19,469 nt of DNA from CAINEC01 sp046052065 (GTDB taxonomy: Bacteria; Bacteroidota; Bacteroidia; AKYH767-A; OLB10). The position numbers and the translations under genes are program-made. Below the pieces are notes generated by a model. The model searched no databases, was not told the DNA's origin, and saw only the letters and a list, made by a program, of their open reading frames with translations. Where the stretch lies: positions 1-19,469 of the forward strand of contig JBJOND010000057.1 in the NCBI GenBank assembly GCA_046052065.1. The letters are read 5' to 3'. Shown here piece after piece: positions 6,746 through 13,964 of this stretch; positions within the stretch are counted from its first letter, which is position 1; every line of letters starts with the position of its first letter.

Positions 6746-8309
6746 ATTTTTTGTCTGCTAATTTTAGTGCATCATAAACGTTAACAATTCCTGCCGATTT
6801 ACAAAGGTCGCTATAGAAAACCATCGTATCAGGCGCTCCTGGTTTTTTAACTTGTTGCGTTGGTTTATAAACGGTCTTCATTAAAAGCTCTTTTAACTGA
6901 GGCGCAGTGATTGAAGGATAATAAGAAATAATTAATGCTGCTACTCCAGCTACAACAGGTGCAGCCATACTTGTTCCGTTTTTTTGACCGTATTCGTTAT
7001 TTAAAATCGTTGAATTAATTTTTACTCCTGGGGCAAATAAATCAACATAGTTTTTTCCGTAGTTAGAAAATCCGCCAGGATTTCCATCGGCAGCAGAGGC
7101 ACCCACATCAATCCAGTTTTTCCAGGCATTGCCTTTTACCTTTTTATAATTCGGATTTGGGAAACGTTGTTCAACATCTAAATCTAAGGCTTCATTACCT
7201 GCTGCATGCACTAGCAAAACATTTTTTGAAATCGCATATTGCACAGCATCATCAATAAATTCTTTTTTGTACGATAAAGGTTTTCCAAAACTCATGTTAA
7301 TCACACGTGCTCCATTATCCACTGCATAACGAATCGCAAGAGCAATGTCTTTGTCGCGTTCATCACCATTCGGTACAACACGTAAAATCATTAATTGTAC
7401 ATTATCAGCAATGCCATCAATTCCTTTATCGTTGTTTCTTACAGCTCCAATAATTCCGCTTACATGCGTTCCATGATCTCCTTCGGAAACGACAGTTCGG
7501 TTTCCATAATTACGATCGTTGATGTTAGCATCATCATCTCCGACTAATAAGCGAGGGTCGTATTGTAAATTAACATGATATTGTAAATGCGATTTATTTG
7601 ACTCCATCGTTCGCTTCATATCAGCAATCAACTTTGCATAAGTTCCACCCTTTTGCAAGTTCGATATTAAACGATTTGTAGTAATCGTGATAAGTGAATC
7701 AGATGAAGAATTTTCTTGCAAATCTTTTATTGAAAGCGTATCACGATTTAATTTCTTTTGCAACGATTCGAAATAAGTAATGGAAGACGATAAGCGCTTA
7801 TCAAGTGTTTCGTATTCTTTCTTTTTACCTTCATAAATTCTTAAAGCATCTTTATAATTAGCGTATTCTGCTGGATTATTTATTGTATCAGAAGGGTATT
7901 TAAAAAATGACTGATACGTACGCACTAAACGAGTGACTTCATAATTATCGATTTCATAACTCTGAATTTTATTACCTAAATAATTCCAACCATTTATATC
8001 GTCAATGTATCCGTTCTTGTCATCATCAACGCTATTGCCCATTTTCTCGTTTTTGTTTTTCCAGATATGCGCTTTTAAATCTTCGTGATTGATGTCGGTA
8101 CCATCATCTATAACGGCTACTATTACCGAAGTAGATGTTTTACCTTTTAATAATTCATCATAGGCACGATTAGTTCCAATGCCATAAACGGAATCCTTTG
8201 ATAAATCAAGATTCTGCCAGTTAGCAGGAAGCTTTTGAGAATAAGAAGCAACATGAAATGCAACAAGACAAGCAATGAGCGCAGGTCGGAAGAAACGATT
8301 AGACAACAT
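6735..8309 (-). CDS. Secreted S8 family (subtilisin-like) serine protease
   Basis: A 524-residue exported protease. Residues 1-24 form a Sec signal peptide (LIACLVAFHVASYS). The catalytic triad is complete: Asp68 in VAVIDDGTD, His279 in DHGTHVSG and Ser447 in NGTSMAAP. The oxyanion Asn is N372 in HAAGN. About 210 residues separate Asp and His, far more than the roughly 30 of classical subtilisins. The insert (about 120-270) is charged and predicted helical, with possible coiled coil at 155-190. A DDDKNGYIDDINGWNY segment (95-110), common in Bacteroidota S8 proteases, precedes it. There is no T9SS tail or lipobox, so the mature enzyme is probably periplasmic. The gene overlaps the prolyl isomerase gene by 11 bases; coupled folding and quality control of exported proteins is a reasonable inference. 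ATG 8309 gives a good signal peptide. Confidence 0.93.
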   Translation of the reverse strand: MLSNRFFRPALIACLVAFHVASYSQKLPANWQNLDLSKDSVYGIGTNRAYDELLKGKTSTSVIVAVIDDGTDINHEDLKAHIWKNKNEKMGNSVDDDKNGYIDDINGWNYLGNKIQSYEIDNYEVTRLVRTYQSFFKYPSDTINNPAEYANYKDALRIYEGKKKEYETLDKRLSSSITYFESLQKKLNRDTLSIKDLQENSSSDSLITITTNRLISNLQKGGTYAKLIADMKRTMESNKSHLQYHVNLQYDPRLLVGDDDANINDRNYGNRTVVSEGDHGTHVSGIIGAVRNNDKGIDGIADNVQLMILRVVPNGDERDKDIALAIRYAVDNGARVINMSFGKPLSYKKEFIDDAVQYAISKNVLLVHAAGNEALDLDVEQRFPNPNYKKVKGNAWKNWIDVGASAADGNPGGFSNYGKNYVDLFAPGVKINSTILNNEYGQKNGTSMAAPVVAGVAALIISYYPSITAPQLKELLMKTVYKPTQQVKKPGAPDTMVFYSDLCKSAGIVNVYDALKLADKKYGK

Positions 8310-8329
8310 AAGGGTGTTTAAATTATTCC

Positions 8330-8338
8330 CGAAAGATA
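8330..8338 (-). promoter_or_regulatory. Candidate -7 promoter element for the S8 protease operon
   Basis: Read on the minus strand this is TATCTTTCG, one mismatch from the Bacteroidota -7 consensus TANNTTTG. It lies 21-29 bases before the protease ATG at 8309. No clear TTG -33 box is found at the usual distance, so this is only a candidate. Confidence 0.35.
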
Positions 8339-8391
8339 AACACTCTCTTTTAAGTTAAAAAGTCCGATTTATTGTTTAAAGCTATAATTAA

Positions 8392-8405
8392 TAACAGCGC
8401 TGTTA
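8392..8405. promoter_or_regulatory. 14-bp perfect palindrome, possible operator
   Basis: The bases TAACAGCGCTGTTA form a perfect 14-bp palindrome about 83 bases upstream of the S8 protease start, in otherwise A/T-rich intergenic DNA. A perfect dyad with a GCGC core is what a dimeric helix-turn-helix regulator would bind. No regulator is identified. The rest of the gap 8310-8633 holds the candidate -7 element and the palindromic repeats listed separately. Confidence 0.4.
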
Positions 8406-8503
8406 AATAATACAGGAAGTGAAATTCAAATCAAATAATCCTTTTCACGAAGGGTTTAAGGTAAGGAAGTAGGGAGTGGGATGCAAGGTTTTTTCGATTT
8501 GCT

Positions 8504-8519
8504 TCCCGATTCCTCGGGA
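8504..8519. repeat. Short hairpin, probable intergenic palindromic repeat
   Basis: TCCCGA, loop TTCC, then TCGGGA forms a perfect 6-bp stem with a 4-base loop. No U-tract follows on either strand, so it does not look like an intrinsic terminator. It lies 33 bases before the left inverted repeat of the DUF559 element and may be part of the same repeat cluster. Confidence 0.5.
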
Positions 8520-8551
8520 TTGAAAATTTGAAAGGTCTAATCCTGCTCTCT

Positions 8552-8580
8552 GACCTCCCTAAATCCCTCCAAAGGAGGGA
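8552..8580. repeat. Left inverted repeat flanking the DUF559 endonuclease gene
   Basis: A 29-base segment containing the perfect hairpin TCCCTCCAAAGGAGGGA (8564-8580: 7-bp arms, AAA loop) preceded by GACCTCCCTAAA. Its reverse complement matches 9099-9128 closely: both contain an arm of CTCC type, a TTT loop, a GGAG-type arm, then a purine-rich stretch ending AGGTC. The two copies face each other across the endonuclease gene. The pattern is like REP-type or MITE-type terminal repeats. Confidence 0.65.
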
Positions 8581-8586
8581 CTTCAA

Positions 8587-8609
8587 CTTCTCCGCTCCGC
8601 TTGGAGAGG
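8587..8609. repeat. Second palindrome immediately before the DUF559 gene
   Basis: CTTCTCC (8587-8593) pairs with GGAGAGG (8603-8609), with one G-T pair, around a GCTCCGCTT loop. It belongs to the same C/T-G/A-rich repeat style as the flanking inverted repeats. It lies 24 bases before the ATG of the endonuclease gene, so it would be in the 5' leader. Confidence 0.5.
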
Positions 8610-8633
8610 GCAGATAAGTTTTTATATTTGATT

Positions 8634-9029
8634 ATGAATTCTGATAATTCTGAAAATAACAAACCTGGATATATTACAGCTAATCCCCAAAATTATTTAT
8701 TTATCAAAGGGATTAGAGATAAATTAAAACGTAAGCCAACAAAAGCGGAAGAACTTATTTGGTTTTATTTAAAAAACAAAAAAACAGGGTTCAAAATCAG
8801 AAGGCAACATATCATTGATAATTTTATAGTGGATTTTGTTTGCTTATCAAAAAAAGTTGTGATTGAAATAGATGGGAAGATTCATTTAATTCAAAAGGAT
8901 TATGATGAAGCAAGATCAAGTCGACTTAATGAATTAAATTTTAAAGTAATTCGATTTGATAATGAAGAAGTGTATTTGAACCCAGAAAAAGTTGCCAACG
9001 AAATCAAAGAAGTGTTACAAAACAGATAG
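8634..9029 (+). CDS. DUF559 (Vsr-like) endonuclease domain protein
   Basis: A 131-residue protein made almost entirely of a DUF559 domain, a member of the restriction-endonuclease-like fold related to the very-short-patch repair nuclease Vsr. Expected motifs are present in order: RKPTKAEELIWFYLKNKK, GFKIRRQHIIDNFIVDF with the conserved Asp, VVIEIDGKIH with the Glu-x-Asp pair and His, then DEARSSRLNELNFKVIRF and NEEV. ATG 8634 is preferred; an in-frame TTG at 8601 lies inside the palindrome and would add residues outside the domain. The gene stands alone on the plus strand between minus-strand neighbours and is enclosed by inverted repeats at 8552-8580 and 9099-9128. DUF559 proteins have no settled function, and no partner methylase is nearby. 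The context suggests a repeat-associated, mobile or domesticated nuclease. Confidence 0.88.
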   Translation: MNSDNSENNKPGYITANPQNYLFIKGIRDKLKRKPTKAEELIWFYLKNKKTGFKIRRQHIIDNFIVDFVCLSKKVVIEIDGKIHLIQKDYDEARSSRLNELNFKVIRFDNEEVYLNPEKVANEIKEVLQNR

Positions 9030-9098
9030 TATCTACAAAATTTTTTAAAATTCGCTATCTCTATAGGCAATGTGCTAAAAGTTGGACACTTAAACAAC

Positions 9099-9128
9099 TC
9101 CTCTCCTTTGGAGAGGTTGGGAGAGGTC
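9099..9128. repeat. Right inverted repeat flanking the DUF559 endonuclease gene
   Basis: Contains the perfect hairpin CCTCTCCTTTGGAGAGG (9100-9116: 7-bp arms, TTT loop) followed by TTGGGAGAGGTC. It is the inverted partner of 8552-8580. The repeat ends exactly at the meaB stop codon (9129-9131, minus strand), so it could also act in the 3' untranslated region of meaB. Confidence 0.65.
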
Positions 9129-10091
9129 TCAATAATACCTCTTCGAAAACTCATACAAATTAAACCCTCCTTTTTGCATCGCATTATCAATCTCACTAAC
9201 GAGGTCGTCTATACGAACATCGTGCATGCGAGCTGCTTGGATTAATCGATAAGCTTGCTCCGCTAATAAGCGCGTGTTTTTTTGCGGTGGATGTTGCTGC
9301 TGATGTTTAATAATCATCGTTGCTAATTCTTCCACTCCCTCGTTGTTCACAGCAGAAGTTTTTAAAACTGGAATATGCCATCCGTCTTTTAGCGGACGTT
9401 CATGTAATGTCTTGTGAATATTCGCAACAAAAATATCGGCACCGGCGCGGTCTGCTTTGTTCACCACAAACAAATCACCGATTTCCATAATACCTGATTT
9501 CAACGTTTGGATTTCATCACCCGCTTCAGGAACTAAAACAACAATCGTAGTGTTCGCCATTGAAACAATTTCTACTTCCGATTGACCTACACCAACGGTT
9601 TCTATGATGATATGATCAAAGCCTGCTGCTTTCATTACTTCGAGAACTTCAAGCGTACGGGCCGATAATCCGCCTAAAGCCCCTCGTGTTGCGAGCGAAC
9701 GAATGAAAACACGATCATGATTGAAATGCTCGAACATACGTAAGCGATCGCCTAAAAGGGAACCATGTGTAAAAGGACTTGTAGGATCAACAGCTAAAAC
9801 AGCAATCTTATTGGGTTCACCTTTCGAGTTGTTGCGCTGTAATAGAACTTTTATCAGTGCATTAATCAGCGTGCTTTTTCCTGCACCTGGAGGACCAGTA
9901 ATTCCAATGACAGGAACTTGTTCGTCTAAAGAGATTGATGATAACAACGACTCATACCCTTCTAAATGATTTTCAACTGTGGTAATAGCGCGTGCAATAC
10001 TGCGTTTATCGCCATTCTTAAAATTGAGTTCGTTCGCTGCATTCATCAGCGCTAAATTAATAGGTAATTGCGAATAATTAGCAATAATCAA
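9129..10091 (-). CDS. meaB: Methylmalonyl-CoA mutase-associated GTPase MeaB (ArgK family)
   Basis: A 320-residue G3E-family GTPase. MeaB is the chaperone of adenosylcobalamin-dependent methylmalonyl-CoA mutase: it gates cofactor loading and protects the mutase from inactivation. Visible motifs are the P-loop GPPGAGKST (66-74), VDPTSPFTHGSLLGDR (101-116) with the Mg-binding Asp102, the switch region ETVGVGQSE (164-172) and the base-specificity motif NKAD (211-214). The C-terminal helix pair around 280-315 is the dimerisation region of the family. Length is normal. It is divergent from the B12 receptor gene across a 332-base gap that holds a cobalamin riboswitch, which fits its B12-related role. 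No mutase gene is in the window, so the target enzyme must be encoded elsewhere. Confidence 0.95.
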   Translation of the reverse strand: MIIANYSQLPINLALMNAANELNFKNGDKRSIARAITTVENHLEGYESLLSSISLDEQVPVIGITGPPGAGKSTLINALIKVLLQRNNSKGEPNKIAVLAVDPTSPFTHGSLLGDRLRMFEHFNHDRVFIRSLATRGALGGLSARTLEVLEVMKAAGFDHIIIETVGVGQSEVEIVSMANTTIVVLVPEAGDEIQTLKSGIMEIGDLFVVNKADRAGADIFVANIHKTLHERPLKDGWHIPVLKTSAVNNEGVEELATMIIKHQQQHPPQKNTRLLAEQAYRLIQAARMHDVRIDDLVSEIDNAMQKGGFNLYEFSKRYY

Positions 10092-10164
10092 TCTGATTGT
10101 TGTATTTTTAACTCGTTCATGGTCTTAAGCATAAAACAGAAAATCTAATAAGGTAGAATTACGT

Positions 10165-10318
10165 TTTATGTTACGTTAAAAGGGAATCTGGTGTAAGTCC
10201 AGAACAGTTCCCGCTGCTGTAAGCAACATGTAATTCTTTTTTCATTTGAGCCACTGTGCAAATGGGAAGGCAGAAAAAAGAAGTTGTAAGTCAGAAGACC
10301 TGCCAGGAACAACATAAA
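10165..10318 (+). promoter_or_regulatory. Cobalamin riboswitch aptamer
   Basis: The conserved core of the cobalamin riboswitch is directly readable: GGGAATCTGGTGTAAGTCC, then AACAGTTCCCGCTGCTGTAAGC, then GCCACTG with GGGAAGGC, and AGTCAGAAGACCTGCC at 10289-10304. An outer P1 stem closes it: TTTATGTT (10165-10172) pairs with AACATAAA (10311-10318) over 8 bp. It senses a cobalamin and represses the downstream receptor gene when B12 is plentiful. Which cobalamin form is preferred cannot be told with confidence. The 73 bases between meaB and the aptamer must hold divergent promoters, but I see no clear consensus boxes. Confidence 0.93.
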
Positions 10319-10427
10319 TTCAGGCGCTTTCGGAGAAAAGGCGTAGGATGATGAGAAACTACGATTATATCGCATGGTTTCTTTCATTGGCTTTTAACGG
10401 CTGTGCCTGACAGATAGTATCCAATGA
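10319..10427 (+). promoter_or_regulatory. Riboswitch expression platform with start-codon sequestering stem
   Basis: TCATTGG (10384-10390) is perfectly complementary to CCAATGA (10421-10427), which contains the receptor ATG at 10424. Closing this stem would hide the start codon. The same CAT segment can instead join an alternative hairpin built on GAAAC (10354-10358) / GTTTC (10377-10381) with CGAT/ATCG inside. A further 6-bp match links TCAGGC (10320-10325) to GCCTGA (10405-10410). There is no U-tract, so control of translation start is more likely than transcription termination. Pairings are seen; the switching mechanism is inferred. Confidence 0.6.
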
Positions 10428-12295
10428 GAAAACAACTGCTGACATTTTTATTCCTATTTTTTTGTTTGCAATCGCATGCTCAAATGCGCGATAGCATTTT
10501 TCAGTTAAAGTCGGTGGAGATTAACGGATACAAACCCACCGCTTCAGAACCAGGTGTTATTTCGCAAAAATTAGATACAACGCCGATTACGAAATTATTT
10601 TCTTCTTCACTCGCTGAACAATTAAGTCGTGAGGGAAATGTTTTTATCAAAACAAATAGTCCGGGAGGAGTAGCAACTGTATCAATTGGTGGAAGTAGTG
10701 CATCGCAAACATCCTTGCTATGGAACGGATTGCTTTTGAATAATCCGATGTTGGGTTTGTATGATTATTCCTTGATTCCTACTTTTTTATTCGATCAGGC
10801 ACAGGTGCAATACGGAGGAAATGGTGCAACACAAGGAAATGCTGCTGTGGGAGGAAGTATACAGTTATTATCGCAGCCAAAGACAATTGACGGATACGCA
10901 ACAGAGTTAGTTATGGGGCTTGGATCATTTCGTTCACAACAATTAGGAGTTGCATCTTATTATGGAACAGAAGGAATAAAAATTACAACTCGCGCGTACT
11001 TCCAGCAGAATAAAAACGATTATCCTTTTCAAGACTTATACGGAAGAACAAGGCAGCAACAAAATGCAGCGTTGAACCAGCAAGGATTCTCGCAAGATTT
11101 ACAAATAGGTGATGCTAAAAATAATTTGTCTGTTCATACCTGGTACTTGAAAAACGAGTATCAGATTCCAGGAAGTTTATTACAAAGCAAATCTGCTCAA
11201 AAACAAAATGATGAAGCGGTTCGAACGGCATTAACATGGAATAAACAAACGAGTAAAATAAATCTAATCTGGAATGTAGGTTATACAAACGATAAAATTA
11301 GATTCATTGATTCCTTAATTCCGTTGGATGAAAAAAGTAGGTCAAGTTCTATCCAAAGTGATTTTTATGTCGAACATCAATCAGGAAAAAAATGGAAGAG
11401 CAGTTATCGATTGAATTATAATTATACAGAAGCTTTTACAGACGCCTATCAACAAAAGCAAACAATACAAACGGTTAATTTGATTATAAAAACCTCCTAT
11501 GAAACAGAGAAAGTGTATGCATCATTATCAAAAAGAAGTAGTTTGTATAATCAAGAGTATAACTTGTTGATTCCCTCTTTAGATGTGAAAGCGAAGGTCT
11601 ATAAAAACCTTTCCGCATTATTGGAGGTTTCTCGCCTCTATCGTAATCCCACACTCAACGATTTATATTGGCAACCAGGAGGAAATCCGAATATCAAAAC
11701 AGAGAAAGGATGGAATCATTCTGCAGGTTTTGAATTATCCGAGAAGAAAGAAAAATGGAATTATCAGCTTCAGGCCGTTGGTTTTTATACGTTGATGCAG
11801 AATGAGATTTTGTGGTCTCCAAGTGATATGGGATTTTATTTCGCACAGAATGTAAATGAAAGTCGATCGAAAGGAGTTCGTGTATTTGCACAACTAACAC
11901 GCAAAGGAGAAAAATCTAATTTATCAGGATGGATAAATACTTCCTACGGAAATTACCTCGTAAAACAATCTTCTGCAAGTGTTGAATTTAGAAATAAAAT
12001 TTATACGCCACATGAAATTTACAAATGGGGAATGACGTATGCGTATAAAAATTTTAAATTGAATTATTACGGAAGCTATGCAGGATATAGTTTTGCAACG
12101 AGTGATAATTCATCATGGACAAATCCTTTTTTATTGCAGGATGTTTCGTTGAGTTATTCGACGGAGATTAAAAATAGCACCTTGCAATTTTTTGCAGGAT
12201 GCAAAAACATGTCTGATGAAAAGTATGAGATAGTAAAATACCGACCTATGCCCGGTAGAAGTTATCAGGCAGGAGTACGTATGATGTTAAAATAA
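10424..12295 (+). CDS. btuB: TonB-dependent outer-membrane receptor, BtuB-like (cobalamin uptake)
   Basis: A 623-residue outer-membrane receptor. Residues 1-20 are a Sec signal peptide ending in SHAQ. LKSVEING just after it could serve as the TonB box. Residues about 35-150 form the plug domain (LAEQLSREGNVFIKTNSPGGVATVSIGG, then GGNGATQGNAAVGGSIQLL). The rest is a beta-barrel with alternating strands, ending in PGRSYQAGVRMMLK, where the terminal amphipathic strand suits BAM recognition. Length is close to E. coli BtuB (about 600) and much shorter than SusC-type receptors. It moves cobalamin across the outer membrane using TonB energy. The substrate is assigned from the cobalamin riboswitch directly upstream rather than from the barrel sequence. 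It converges on gpsA with one base between the stop codons and no visible terminator. Confidence 0.88.
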   Translation: MRKQLLTFLFLFFCLQSHAQMRDSIFQLKSVEINGYKPTASEPGVISQKLDTTPITKLFSSSLAEQLSREGNVFIKTNSPGGVATVSIGGSSASQTSLLWNGLLLNNPMLGLYDYSLIPTFLFDQAQVQYGGNGATQGNAAVGGSIQLLSQPKTIDGYATELVMGLGSFRSQQLGVASYYGTEGIKITTRAYFQQNKNDYPFQDLYGRTRQQQNAALNQQGFSQDLQIGDAKNNLSVHTWYLKNEYQIPGSLLQSKSAQKQNDEAVRTALTWNKQTSKINLIWNVGYTNDKIRFIDSLIPLDEKSRSSSIQSDFYVEHQSGKKWKSSYRLNYNYTEAFTDAYQQKQTIQTVNLIIKTSYETEKVYASLSKRSSLYNQEYNLLIPSLDVKAKVYKNLSALLEVSRLYRNPTLNDLYWQPGGNPNIKTEKGWNHSAGFELSEKKEKWNYQLQAVGFYTLMQNEILWSPSDMGFYFAQNVNESRSKGVRVFAQLTRKGEKSNLSGWINTSYGNYLVKQSSASVEFRNKIYTPHEIYKWGMTYAYKNFKLNYYGSYAGYSFATSDNSSWTNPFLLQDVSLSYSTEIKNSTLQFFAGCKNMSDEKYEIVKYRPMPGRSYQAGVRMMLK

Positions 12296-12296
12296 A

Positions 12297-13292
12297 TCAA
12301 CCTAATTTTTCTGAGAGTAATTTCATCTCGAGGCGTGCGCTTATTTTTTCATACAACACATTATAAACAGCCTCACAGATAGGGATATCCGCTTTTAAAG
12401 TTTTGTTGATTTCATGAATACAAGCAACAGCATAATAACCTTCTGCAATCATATTCATTTCGAGTTGCGCACTTTTTACGGAGTAGCCTTTACCAATCAT
12501 TGATCCGAAAGTACGGTTACGACTAAATTGCGAATAACATGTTACCAATAAATCACCAAGGTAAGCAGAGTCGTTAATATCGCGTTGAATAGGATGCGCT
12601 GCTTCTGTAAAACGTTTGATCTCACGAATAGCTGATGAAATTAATACCGCTTGAAAATTATCTCCGTATCCGATTCCATGACAAATACCACTAGCAATCG
12701 CCATGATATTTTTTAATACTGCTGAATACTCTGTTCCGAAAATATCATCACTAGTGATAGTTTGAATATAACGACATTTTAAAAGGCTCGCCATGGCTTC
12801 TGCTTTTGCAGCATTCGGACAAGCAACAGTTAAGTAAGAAAGTTTTTCGAGTGCTACTTCTTCTGCATGACAAGGTCCCGTGATAACACCAATATTTTCA
12901 AAAGGGACATCATAAGTATTATGCATATAATCGCCTACAATTTGAAATTTCTCGGGTACGATTCCTTTAATAGCAGAAAAGACCGTTTTTTTTTTAAAAT
13001 CTTCGGTGGTTAATCCTTCAAGCGCTTTTGTTAAGAAAGCAGCAGGAACAGCAAGGATGATGATATCCGAAGTTGCAATAACCTCTTTGATGGAAGATGA
13101 AGGTCGAACAATTTCTAAATTCAGTTCAACATCACTTAAATAATTGGGGTTATGCTTATAACGATGAATGAACGCAACAGACTCTTCATTACGAATCCAC
13201 CAATGAACTGCATTCACATTATTAGATGCAATTTTCACAAGGGCTGTCGCCCAGCTTCCACCTCCAATTACTGCAATTGATGTTGTATTCAT
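12297..13292 (-). CDS. gpsA: NAD(P)+-dependent glycerol-3-phosphate dehydrogenase
   Basis: A 331-residue cytoplasmic enzyme that reduces dihydroxyacetone phosphate to sn-glycerol-3-phosphate, the backbone precursor of phospholipids. Residues 6-15 hold the nucleotide-binding motif IAVIGGGSWA. Then come SAIKG with Lys109, VITGPCHAEEVA (136-147), the catalytic lysine Lys194 in AVLKN, and GDLLVTC with SRNRTFG (246-263), which binds the substrate phosphate. The start at 13292 is chosen because the Rossmann motif follows at once and because ATG and the DinB-gene stop share ATGA (13289-13292). An in-frame start at 13391 would add 33 residues unlike the family and lying inside the neighbour gene. Translational coupling to the DinB-fold gene is therefore likely. 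Confidence 0.95.
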   Translation of the reverse strand: MNTTSIAVIGGGSWATALVKIASNNVNAVHWWIRNEESVAFIHRYKHNPNYLSDVELNLEIVRPSSSIKEVIATSDIIILAVPAAFLTKALEGLTTEDFKKKTVFSAIKGIVPEKFQIVGDYMHNTYDVPFENIGVITGPCHAEEVALEKLSYLTVACPNAAKAEAMASLLKCRYIQTITSDDIFGTEYSAVLKNIMAIASGICHGIGYGDNFQAVLISSAIREIKRFTEAAHPIQRDINDSAYLGDLLVTCYSQFSRNRTFGSMIGKGYSVKSAQLEMNMIAEGYYAVACIHEINKTLKADIPICEAVYNVLYEKISARLEMKLLSEKLG

Positions 13293-13822
13293 TGCTGCGA
13301 ATATCGGAAATTTATTCCGTATCGTTCGTGTATGACATTCAAGTGATGCAGCGCATGTCCGATGGTAAAAAATCCGATAGTAGCTGCACAATTTTTATTT
13401 CCGTTAGCGGTTCCTAAAAACAGTAACTGCTCTTCGTTGAACGATTGATAAAGCGCGATGGTAGATTTACGCAGCAATACTAACTCGTCTAAAATATCTT
13501 GCATCGAACGATGGTTTGCAAAAGAATGATCACTGTAAACATTCTCATCAAATCCTGGAAGCTCAGTCGCATCCTTTCTTGAAAATCTCAACGCACGATA
13601 CGCCATAATTCGTTCGGTATCGATAATATGTTGCAGGACTTCTTTCACAGTCCATTTCCCATCTGCATAAGCATAGGTTTCTTTATCGTGAAAATCAGCA
13701 ACAGCAAGCGATGATAAAAATTCCAATGAATAATTCAACGCGTTCATTAATTCATCTTGCGCAACAAGATTTATATAATGCGTAAGGTATGGATGATGGG
13801 GAGGTAGGTTTGATTTTAGCAT
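13289..13822 (-). CDS. DinB-superfamily putative metal-dependent protein
   Basis: A 177-residue protein of the DinB/YfiT four-helix-bundle superfamily, whose characterised members are metal-dependent thiol transferases or hydrolases, though most are unassigned. The three-histidine metal site fits His65 in VLQHIIDTER, and His156 and His160 in GHALHHLNVI. Other family signs are the YADGKWTVKEV segment and the length. There is no signal peptide. It lies directly upstream of gpsA and shares ATGA with it, but a functional tie to lipid synthesis is not evident. Despite the DinB name, this fold is unrelated to DNA polymerase IV. A DinB_2-type domain name is as far as the sequence allows. Confidence 0.85.
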   Translation of the reverse strand: MLKSNLPPHHPYLTHYINLVAQDELMNALNYSLEFLSSLAVADFHDKETYAYADGKWTVKEVLQHIIDTERIMAYRALRFSRKDATELPGFDENVYSDHSFANHRSMQDILDELVLLRKSTIALYQSFNEEQLLFLGTANGNKNCAATIGFFTIGHALHHLNVIHERYGINFRYSQQ

Positions 13823-13876
13823 AGGGTAAAATTAGGGAAAATGGGGAAATAGATAATATCGATAATTAGAGATTTG

Positions 13877-13949
13877 GGTTTGCATACAGGTGTAGGTTTA
13901 CCCGTAGTGTGCTAGTGCTACTGCAGACCCGTACCTGATGAAGCAAACC
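13877..13949. repeat. 73-nt imperfect palindrome
   Basis: GGTTTGC (13877-13883) pairs with GCAAACC (13943-13949). After an internal loop CAGGT (13887-13891) pairs with ACCTG (13933-13937). The centre, around CTAG at 13912-13915, continues the dyad imperfectly (GTAGTGTGCTAG against the complement CAGTAGCACTAG). It lies between the parE stop and the DinB gene start, both minus strand. It is more G/C-rich than its surroundings. No U-tract follows, so it is not a standard terminator. It may be a dispersed palindromic repeat or a small structured RNA. Confidence 0.5.
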
Positions 13950-13964
13950 AAACGAATCCTTTAT

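Noticed and set aside
8601..8633. TTG start for the DUF559 gene
   Set aside because: It lies inside the palindrome at 8587-8609 and adds no domain residues; the ATG at 8634 is a better start.
8552..9128. Insertion sequence around the DUF559 gene
   Set aside because: No transposase and no target-site duplication that I can identify; the flanks are hairpin repeats rather than classic IS ends.
13293..13391. Longer gpsA start at 13391
   Set aside because: The 33 extra residues lie inside the DinB-fold gene and do not resemble the family; the Rossmann motif begins right after the ATG at 13292.
13877..13949. Possible tRNA, from its 73-nt length and 7-bp closing stem
   Set aside because: No T-arm with TTC loop, no convincing D-arm or anticodon stem, and no CCA-like end; the pairing instead runs as one long hairpin.
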